A DNA stretch of 10,297 nt from Bacteroidales bacterium (GTDB lineage Bacteria; Bacteroidota; Bacteroidia; Bacteroidales; JAADJA01). Numbering within the stretch: the stretch's first letter is position 1; the number at the start of each line of letters is the position of its first letter. Made by a program: the position numbers and the translations under genes. Of this stretch, positions 1-6,600 are shown one piece after another. Below the pieces are notes generated by a model. That model saw only the letters and a program-made list of their open reading frames with translations, searched no databases and had not been told where the DNA came from. Location: NCBI GenBank assembly GCA_021107975.1, contig JAIORT010000660.1:1-10297 (forward strand), read 5' to 3'.

Positions 1-55
1 CTGCTTGTCGGGATTTGTGCGGCAGGTATTTGGGAGAGATAATCCCGAAAAAAAT
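1..55. repeat. 55-bp dispersed repeat, copy 1 (cut by window edge)
   Basis: These 55 bases are identical to 2991-3045. The block contains a perfect 8-bp inverted repeat, TCGGGATT at 8-15 and AATCCCGA at 41-48, enclosing a 25-base loop, and it ends in a run of A. The window starts exactly at the match, so the repeat probably extends further left. Sequence after position 55 differs from the second copy, so the shared unit has a sharp right edge here. It lies just upstream of a broken FG-GAP gene. It looks like a non-coding interspersed element; an open frame through it (5-190) has no recognisable protein features and I treat it as spurious. Confidence 0.85.
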
Positions 56-167
56 AACTATCGGATTCCTGCCCGCCTTTGCATTGGCTTATACGTAGCA
101 GGCGGGTATAATTCGCATTACTTCCATTTCTGCCATCCGCTCAAATCCGGAGCAGGTTCACTTATTT
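56..167. repeat. hairpin-rich non-coding block next to the 55-bp repeat
   Basis: The stretch contains a 7-bp perfect inverted repeat, CCCGCCT at 72-78 and AGGCGGG at 100-106, extendable by a G-T wobble and an A-T pair. It sits inside a wider 6-bp pair, CGGATT at 62-67 and AATCCG at 144-149. GC content is clearly higher than in the surrounding decayed gene. The block joins the 55-bp repeat on its left and protein-like sequence resumes at about 168, so it is probably the rest of the same repeat insertion. The second 55-bp copy is not followed by this block, so the two loci differ in composition. Confidence 0.5.
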
Positions 168-420
168 ATTATAGAAATCCTATTCAATGATGGTCAAGGA
201 AACTTTCAAGAGAATCCAATAACAAATGCTAATCAAATATTTCCTTCCTGGTAATCATTCTTCAAGAATTATTTTTGTTAGCTCTCAAAATGGAGCTTAT
301 ACAGTTAGCGATGTTGAAATATATCCAAAAAATTTAAAAACTGATTAAGAGGAAATTTCAGCTTTTGTCCCTGACCCGGAAAAGGTGGTTAGCAATTATA
401 ACTATGCACATATTTGAGCA
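168..420 (+). pseudogene. 5' remnant of the FG-GAP/VCBS secreted protein gene, frameshifted with in-frame stops
   Basis: Reading frame 3 from 168 gives an FG-GAP-like strand (ILFNDGQGNFQENPITN, codons 177-227) and then meets a TAA at 252. From about 240 the protein-like sequence moves to frame 1, the frame of the downstream 421-1725 segment. It continues through VSSQNGAYTVSDVEIYP, a TAA at 346, PDPEKVVSNYNYAHI and a TGA at 415 before joining the downstream open part. One frameshift and two stops in otherwise protein-like sequence indicate a decayed gene. The 17-residue segment matches 13 of 17 residues of a later segment encoded at 1402-1452, so both belong to the same repeat-type protein or to a close paralogue. 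The left end is abruptly replaced by repeat DNA. Confidence 0.65.
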
Positions 421-1725
421 TTGGATGAAAATATTGACGTTGTTATTGGGCATAAATTTGCTTCTGTTAGTAATTGGGGTGGAATTGCAATTTTAGAGAA
501 TACAGGGTTAGGGTTTTTTCAATTAAAAGACTCACTTTATTTTGAAAATGGATATCCTGATGTACATAAAAATTTTTTTGATAATAATGTCTATATTGAT
601 ATTTTTAGTCGTACTGTTACAATTGACCCCTATACAATAAACATTACAGTTATCTATAATTATGGATTATCTCAATTTGATAGTATAAAGTCCTTTTCCA
701 TTTATCCTGAACCTCCTGTTCCTTTTATTACAAGTGGGGATGTTGATGGCGATGGTTTTGCAGATTTGTTATTTGCCCATAACAACGACTACCTCTGGGG
801 CATAATCTACAACGACGGAACAGGTAATTTTTCTGCACCTGAATATTATGATTTGGACTTTCCCCCAACCGATATTAAATGTGCCGATTTAAATGATGAT
901 GGAAGAAGTGATATTGTTGTAACAGGCTCAACCACGGAAATATATTTTAGCTACGAAACGGGTTTTGTACAACAACTATTAACAGAAACTTTAAATTTAC
1001 ACGTATTACTTTCCGATTTTGATAATGATTACGATAATGATATAATATTACATACAACCTATTACGCCAATCACCATAGGGTTTATTTATTTGAAAATCT
1101 CGGCAACAACCAGTTTTTCGAACATGATTATTTTGAGTTTACCCCCTTTTGTCGATATGCTCAAATAGCCGATTTTAATAACGATTCTTTGCCTGATATG
1201 GTTTTCATAGCCCATGACCATTCAGGTTTATATATTTATTACAACCAAGATGACTTTCAACTCGGTGAACAACAATTTGTCGAGATTTATGAAGATGATG
1301 CATTCTTACAACGTGTCACTTTCGAAGATTTTGATAATAATAGTTTTAATGATATAGCTCTGATAATAAATTTTGGGGGGACTACTCCTTCAAAATTGAA
1401 AATACTATTTAACAATGGAAATGGAGGATTTCAAGAAGACCCCATCACAAATATTAAAAAACCAACTATAAATGAAGATAGTGAAGTTACTTATTACCCA
1501 AATCCTTTTTATTCAGAAATAAATATCAAATATAATATAAAAGAAAGTTCATTTGTGGAAATTTCCGTGTTTAGCTTTTCAGGTGAGTTAATCAGAGTAT
1601 TAACATCTAAACAAAAGAAAGGAGGAGATCATTTAATAAAATGGGACGGACTTAACAACGGCGGCAAAGCCAGCAAGCCCGACCCTTATCTGCTCACCTT
1701 TAAGGTAAACGATAAAACTCTGTAA
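421..1725 (+). CDS. FG-GAP/VCBS-repeat secreted protein with FlgD/T9SS-like C-terminal domain; probable pseudogene, largest open segment
   Basis: The 434-codon open segment carries five calcium-loop motifs of the DxDxDxxxD type typical of FG-GAP/VCBS beta-propeller repeats: DVDGDGFAD (107-115), DLNDDGRSD (156-164), DFDNDYDND (199-207), DFNNDSLPD (251-259) and DFDNNSFND (303-311). Residues about 353-434 form a FlgD-Ig/T9SS-sorting-like domain with YYPNPF, a GGDHLIKWDG turn and a YLLTFKV strand. In Bacteroidota such proteins are exported and usually surface-attached or released. No signal peptide is present. The only possible start is a TTG two codons after a TGA, and no ATG occurs before residue 260, so this is probably not a true gene start; the frame continues upstream through stops. 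The end is also suspect, because the frame past the TAA at 1723 reads STKLLII, much like the missing last strand. Domain identity is confident; function and expression are doubtful. Confidence 0.6.
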   Translation: MDENIDVVIGHKFASVSNWGGIAILENTGLGFFQLKDSLYFENGYPDVHKNFFDNNVYIDIFSRTVTIDPYTINITVIYNYGLSQFDSIKSFSIYPEPPVPFITSGDVDGDGFADLLFAHNNDYLWGIIYNDGTGNFSAPEYYDLDFPPTDIKCADLNDDGRSDIVVTGSTTEIYFSYETGFVQQLLTETLNLHVLLSDFDNDYDNDIILHTTYYANHHRVYLFENLGNNQFFEHDYFEFTPFCRYAQIADFNNDSLPDMVFIAHDHSGLYIYYNQDDFQLGEQQFVEIYEDDAFLQRVTFEDFDNNSFNDIALIINFGGTTPSKLKILFNNGNGGFQEDPITNIKKPTINEDSEVTYYPNPFYSEINIKYNIKESSFVEISVFSFSGELIRVLTSKQKKGGDHLIKWDGLNNGGKASKPDPYLLTFKVNDKTL

Positions 1726-1768
1726 TCAACTAAACTGCTTATTATATATCATGGAAAGACAAGAACCA

Positions 1769-2749
1769 TTATTTAACAAATACCTTCCTACTATAAATCA
1801 TTGAACCGGATTTTATGTGAACCAGATACATTCCTCTTCCATGTCTTGATATATCAAATGAAATTTTTGAAATATTATTAAAATTCCCTCTGTTTAATAT
1901 TCTGCCTGTCAAATCAGTAACATGGAATTCAACATGTGTTATCTGAACAATTTCTGATTTAAGGTAAAACTTACCATTTGATGGGTTCGGAAAAATTTTA
2001 AAATCAGAAGATGTAATATTTTCAACATTAGCAGTATTATCCAAATCAACATAAATGATTTGAGATGAATCTGATAATGTGAATAAACCTGTTTGTGTTT
2101 CGTATCCTGACTTTTTAACGGTAAATGAATAATCTCCCGGAATCAGATTAAAAATGGTAATTCCCAATGAATCAGAAAATATTGATACAGAATCTATGAT
2201 TACCTCAGCATCCTCTAAAATAGTATTATTGGATGAAATATGAAAAATTGCAGGATAAGAAATCGTATTGTTGCACACACAACCGTCAATTAAATAGAAA
2301 GTGAAATTTTGGTACAAATCAAAATAATTAAAAACTAATTCAGTCTCGCCACCGGAATAAGTAAACACCAACTCAAATAATAATTCTCCGGAGTTTAAAC
2401 TAACTCCCATCCAAGTTGGATCAACCCATGATAACGCAAAATTATTATTAAAAACATTGAATAACCAGTCTGGTGGATTATTTGTAAAGATAGGATTAAT
2501 ATTTGTAATACCGGATTGTTGGTTTGGATTTCCATTCCAAATAATTACTTGATCGTTATAACTAAACCCAAGTTCAAATCCAAGAATTAAGTTATCGGAA
2601 ATATCATCGCAATAAACAGGAACATAAACCGTATCACCTACCGAAAGAGTGGAAACATCTGTACTGCCAAGCCTGAAAACAGCATAGTCCTGACTTGATA
2701 TTGTAGTACTGAAAATTGAAAAAACGATAAATAGAAATAATTTGTTCAA
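1769..2749 (-). CDS. Secreted cohesin-like/PEGA-like protein with T9SS type A sorting domain
   Basis: The 326-residue product starts with a signal peptide (MNKLFLFIVFSIFSTTISSQ, cleavage near 19-20). Residues about 22-170 resemble a cohesin-type beta-sandwich: VGDTVYVPVYCDD, then GFELGFSYND and a later GELLFELVFTY strand. Residues about 177-236 look like a PEGA or carboxypeptidase-regulatory-like beta domain (ILEDAEVIIDS, IPGDYSFTVKKSGYET). Residues 250-326 are a T9SS sorting domain with IFPNPSNGKFYL, TDLTGRIL and the terminal GMYLVHIKSGSMIYSRKVFVK-type strand. The protein should cross the inner membrane by Sec and the outer membrane by T9SS. The start codon is TTG at 2747-2749: the frame upstream offers only ATT before a stop at 2762-2764, and no ATG fits the signal peptide. 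A good promoter sits about 40 bases upstream. It converges on the decayed FG-GAP gene with a 43-base gap. The ligand or substrate is unknown; no catalytic motif is visible. Confidence 0.85.
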   Translation of the reverse strand: MNKLFLFIVFSIFSTTISSQDYAVFRLGSTDVSTLSVGDTVYVPVYCDDISDNLILGFELGFSYNDQVIIWNGNPNQQSGITNINPIFTNNPPDWLFNVFNNNFALSWVDPTWMGVSLNSGELLFELVFTYSGGETELVFNYFDLYQNFTFYLIDGCVCNNTISYPAIFHISSNNTILEDAEVIIDSVSIFSDSLGITIFNLIPGDYSFTVKKSGYETQTGLFTLSDSSQIIYVDLDNTANVENITSSDFKIFPNPSNGKFYLKSEIVQITHVEFHVTDLTGRILNRGNFNNISKISFDISRHGRGMYLVHIKSGSMIYSRKVFVK

Positions 2750-2790
2750 AATATTAGGTTTTTAAAGTGTAAATAGTAATTATTTATCCA

Positions 2791-2821
2791 CAAATATAAT
2801 AAAATTAATGAAGCATCCAAA
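2791..2821 (-). promoter_or_regulatory. Bacteroidetes-type promoter for the secreted cohesin-like protein
   Basis: On the minus strand, TTTG (2818-2821) is followed after exactly 19 bases by TATATTTG (2791-2798). This fits the known Bacteroidetes -33/-7 pattern TTTG and TAnnTTTG. Transcription would start near 2784, leaving a leader of about 35 bases before the TTG start at 2749. The fit supports both a functional gene and the unusual start position. Confidence 0.6.
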
Positions 2822-2870
2822 TAAAAAAATCATACGACAAAGAAACGAATTCATTATATACAAGGGTATT

Positions 2871-3059
2871 AAAAAATGTTAATAGTTAAATGTTAACCTG
2901 CGTACCCAATGCGGGCTAATGAAATGAAGTGAACCCGTATGGGCTTCGTGTCGCTTGCTTTGCATAGAAAGTTAATTGAGCGCTGCTCCGCTGCTTGTCG
3001 GGATTTGTGCGGCAGGTATTTGGGAGAGATAATCCCGAAAAAAATGACAATAGTTAAAT
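2871..3059. repeat. MITE-like repeat element with flanking direct repeats
   Basis: Positions 2871-2891 and 3039-3059 match at 19 of 21 bases; the inner 11 bases, AATAGTTAAAT at 2881-2891 and 3049-3059, are identical. They bracket about 157 bases of distinctly more GC-rich DNA (2892-3048). This looks like a target-site duplication around an inserted element. The insert has an imperfect stem on the left (CCCA 2905-2908 with TGGG 2940-2943, CGGG 2912-2915 with CCCG 2934-2937). On the right it carries the 55-bp block found also at the window start. No protein is encoded, so any movement would need proteins supplied elsewhere. The exact boundaries are uncertain because the right direct repeat overlaps the A-run that ends the 55-bp block. 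Confidence 0.55.
2991..3045. repeat. 55-bp dispersed repeat, copy 2
   Basis: This block is identical over 55 bases to positions 1-55 and in the same orientation. The 8-bp inverted repeat TCGGGATT/AATCCCGA lies at 2998-3005 and 3031-3038. It forms the right part of the MITE-like insert, and sequence beyond it is unrelated to that following copy 1. Perfect identity in non-coding DNA nearly 3 kb apart suggests recent spread or gene conversion. Confidence 0.9.
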
Positions 3060-3094
3060 AGTCTAAAATTTTTCAATCTGCCAGGTGCATGAAT

Positions 3095-3134
3095 AATTCA
3101 TCCGATGACTCAAAGTCATCGGATGAATTTTTTT
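3095..3134 (+). terminator. Strong intrinsic terminator (possibly bidirectional)
   Basis: A perfect 15-bp stem (3095-3109 with 3115-3129) closes a 5-base loop TCAAA and runs into seven T (3128-3134), then CTTTT. The T-run makes it a textbook intrinsic terminator for plus-strand transcription, yet no plus-strand gene lies immediately upstream. On the minus strand the same hairpin follows the stop of the 90-residue gene by 8 bases, but with only a weak AATTATTC tail. It most likely ends that gene and blocks read-through in both directions. Confidence 0.85.
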
Positions 3135-3137
3135 CTT

Positions 3138-3410
3138 TTAATTTTCACTTAAACTTTTGATTGACTTCTCAAGTCCGTCAATAACTTTCTTATTCACTTT
3201 CCTGGGTTGTTTGACTTTTACATCTTTCAAAATTTTTAGTGATTTTACGCCAAACTCATGTAAACCCACCGGGTTTTTGTCGTTTTCAAAACTTCCCAAA
3301 CACCATTCAAGTTTTGACTGAATTTCAGCATATTCTTCTTTGTTCAACTTTTGGAATGCCTGTAATGCATCCTGACAACTCTTTTGTAATCTTTCGTTTA
3401 CTAGATTCAT
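3138..3410 (-). CDS. Small helical protein of unknown function (90 aa)
   Basis: I do not recognise a named family. The product is 90 residues, hydrophilic, and predicted to be mostly helical, with no signal peptide or membrane segment, so it is probably cytoplasmic. Notable parts are an amphipathic N-terminal half with LNKEEYAEIQSKLEWCLGSF, a central NPVGLHEFG turn, and a basic C-terminal stretch KVKQPRKVNKKVIDGLEKS. Two cysteines occur at 12 and 37, not in a metal-binding pattern. The ATG at 3408-3410 is a clear start. A strong hairpin terminator lies just past the stop, which supports a real single-gene unit. It is divergent from purL with a 226-base gap. A possible promoter, TTTG at 3497-3500 and TATTTTCG at 3473-3480 (16-base spacer, one mismatch), is weak. 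Linkage to purL may be only positional. Confidence 0.7.
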   Translation of the reverse strand: MNLVNERLQKSCQDALQAFQKLNKEEYAEIQSKLEWCLGSFENDKNPVGLHEFGVKSLKILKDVKVKQPRKVNKKVIDGLEKSIKSLSEN

Positions 3411-3561
3411 AATACTTTTGTTTTAATTGTTAATACTGATTTTTGTTTATTTTATTTCAAAATTTGAGCCGGCGAAAATAGTATATTTTACTTTCACAAA
3501 AATTAATTATTTATTAAAGAATTAAATTTAAAATGTGAATAATTATGTAACATTTTTAAGT

Positions 3562-3589
3562 ATTGGAAATCAATACATTTATACATTTG
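3562..3589 (+). promoter_or_regulatory. Putative purL promoter
   Basis: TACATTTG at 3582-3589 is an exact match to the Bacteroidetes -7 element TAnnTTTG. A TTG at 3563-3565 lies 16 bases upstream, a little closer than the usual -33 spacing, so that half is weaker. Transcription would begin near 3596, giving a leader of about 40 AT-rich bases before the ATG at 3637. I see no purine riboswitch-like fold and no clear operator in this 226-base gap. Confidence 0.4.
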
Positions 3590-3636
3590 CAAATTTGAAC
3601 AGTCGTTAAGTTTCTGTATTTAAAATTTTTTTAATA

Positions 3637-6600
3637 ATGGTTTTATTTTTCGCCGCTCCCAACCGTCTGATCTATGCTGTAGAAACCTTAGATAATCCTT
3701 ATAATCCCGACATTGAAAAACTCCTTTGGCTTTTTGGCGAAGCTGAGTTTCTTAATGATAAAAGATTGGAGGGTTTTTTTATAGGTCCTCGAAAAGAAAT
3801 GATAACACCCTGGAGTACCAATGCCGTTGAAATTACTCAGAACATGGGAATTTCCGGGATTTCAAGAATAGAAGAATTTTTCCGTGCCGGTTCCGATAAA
3901 ACAGAATATGATCCTATGTTGCAGGCTTTTTATGATGGACTTGATCAAAACATTTTCAGAATTGACAAAGAGCCTGATCCAATAATATACTTAGACAACA
4001 TCCAAGCATTTAATGCACAAGAGGGACTTGCTTTGAATGATGATGAAATCAGGTACTTAGAGGATTTGAGCAAACGACTTGGCAGAAAGCTAACCGACAG
4101 CGAGGTTTTTGGTTTCTCACAGATAAACTCAGAACACTGTCGTCATAAGATTTTCAACGGGACTTTTATCATTGATGAAAAGGAAATGACAGAATCTCTT
4201 TTCTCTATGATTAAAAAGACCTCAAAAATAAATCCTAACCGGATTGTTTCAGCTTATAAAGACAATGTAGCCTTTATTGCAGGGCCAAACATTGAGCAAT
4301 TCGCACCGGCAACACAAGATAAGCCCGATTTTTTTAGAGTTGTTGATATTGATACGGTCATTGCATTAAAAGCAGAAACCCATAATTTCCCTACGACTGT
4401 TGAGCCTTTTAACGGTGCGGCAACCGGAACGGGTGGTGAAATACGCGACAGGATGGCAGGAGGAAAAGCCAGCCTTCCGATGGCTGGCACTGCCGTTTAT
4501 ATGACTTCTTATCCGAGAACCGAAAAAAATCGTTCGTGGGAACAATTCTCAAAGCCCAGAAAATGGCTATACCAAACGCCTGAAGAAATCCTTATCAAAG
4601 CTTCAAACGGCGCCAGTGATTTCGGGAATAAATTCGGACAGCCATTGATTTGCGGCAGTGTATTGACTTTTGAACATTTCACCGAACTGAAAAAATACGG
4701 CTACGATAAAGTGATCATGCTGGCAGGTGGGATTGGTTTTGGTAAAAAGCAGGATAGCCGGAAAGATAACCCAAAACCGGGCGATAAGATCATTGTGATG
4801 GGCGGCGATAACTATCGTATTGGAATGGGGGGAGGAGCTGTTTCATCCGTTGCCACAGGGGAATACGGAAACATGATAGAGTTGAATGCCGTGCAGCGTT
4901 CCAATCCCGAAATGCAAAAGCGTGTTGCCAATGCTATACGGGCACTTGCGGAGATGGAAGAAAACCCGATTATTTCTATTCACGATCATGGCGCCGGAGG
5001 GCATTTGAATTCTTTATCTGAACTAATTGAAGAGTCCGGTGGAAAGATAGATATAAATAAACTGCCTGTTGGTGATCCTACTTTATCGGCAAAAGAGATA
5101 GTGGGAAATGAGTCGCAGGAGAGAATGGGTTTGCTGCTGAATGAAAAAGATGTTGAACTGTTAAAAAGAATTTCAGAACGCGAAAGAGCACCTATGTATG
5201 AAGTTGGTGAAACAACCGGCGATTGGAAATTTACTTTTAATGATAAAAAAAAGAATGTTAAACCTATTGATCTTGACCTCGCCGATATGTTCGGTAATCC
5301 GCCAAAAACAATTTTAACCGACAAAAAAACAGACAATAAGTTTGAAGACACTGATTACAATGTCTCAAAAATTTATGATTATGTAAATGACCTTTTGCAG
5401 ATGGAAGCTGTGGCATGTAAAGACTGGCTGACTAATAAAGTGGACAGGTCGGTAACAGGAAAAGTAGCTCTGCAGCAAACGGCAGGCACTATTCAACTCC
5501 CTTTAAATAACCTTGGTGTTATGGCTTTGGATTACCAGGGAGAAAAAGGCATTGCAACTTCTATCGGTTTTGCACCGGTTGCAGGATTGGTTGATCCGGT
5601 GGCTGGCTCAATATTATCAATTGCTGAGGCTTTAACGAATATCATCTGGGCTACGATACAAGACGGTATAAAAGGAATTTCACTCAGCGCCAACTGGATG
5701 TGGCCTGCCAGAAATGAAGGCGAAAATGCACGCTTATATGAAGCTGTTAAAGCTGTCAGCGATTTTGCAATTGCTCTCGGCATTAATATTCCTACAGGAA
5801 AAGACAGCCTTTCGATGACGCAGAAATACAAGGATGAAACTGTTTATTCTCCGGGAACCGTTATCATTTCTGCTGCAGGTGAAGTAAAAGATATCAGGAA
5901 AATCGTAAAACCGGTATTACAAAATAATCCTGATTCCATATTGCTTTATATTGATTTCTCAAAAGATAAATATTGCCTTGGTGGCAGTAGTTTTGCGCAA
6001 TTGACAGGTAATTTGGGCGATAGAACACCAAACGTAAAAGACCCTGAATACTTCGTCCATGCTTTTGAAGCCATTCAACAGCTTATCGATAAAGGTAAAA
6101 TTCTCGCCGGACACGATATTTCGGCAGGAGGAATGATCACCACTCTTTTAGAAATGACCTTTGCCGATGAAAACGCCGGACTAAATATTGATTTAAGCAG
6201 TCTGAATAAAACGGATATAATTGAATTGCTGTTTAGCGAAAATCCGGGAATCATCATTCAGATTAAAGACAAACACGAAGTTTTTTCATTATTAGAGCAA
6301 AACGAGATAGATTTTTATCCGATAGGTTATCCTCTTTCTGAAAGGAAGTTTTTGTTAAAACATAATAAGGATAATTTTGAATTTGATATCGAAAAACTGC
6401 GTGATAAATGGTTTAAAACATCGTACTTGTTAGACAGAAAACAGAGTGGGGGAGAACTTGCTTTAACAAGATTCCGGAATTATAAGAACCAGCCGTTACG
6501 TTTCAGGTTCAACAAAGAGTTCACAGGAAAAGCTTCACAGTTTGGTATTAATCTGAGAAGAAGAGAACCAACCGGTATCAGAGCAGCCATCATCCGGGAA

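Noticed and set aside
5..190. Open frame of 61 codons at the window start
   Set aside because: It runs through the 55-bp repeat and hairpin block, then into the FG-GAP remnant in a different frame from the protein-like reading. It shows no domain or signal and is best explained as a chance frame in repeat DNA.
346..417. Stop-codon recoding (TAA/TGA read through) as an explanation for the FG-GAP gene
   Set aside because: A frameshift is present as well, there is no selenocysteine-type structure evident, and other genes in the window use normal stops. Decay is simpler.
2871..3134. CRISPR array or tandem repeat
   Set aside because: There are only two copies of each repeat, with no regular spacer series and no cas genes in the window.
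3411..3636. Purine riboswitch upstream of purL
   Set aside because: The AT-rich leader is only about 40 bases after the likely transcription start and no three-way-junction-like pairing or terminator hairpin is visible.
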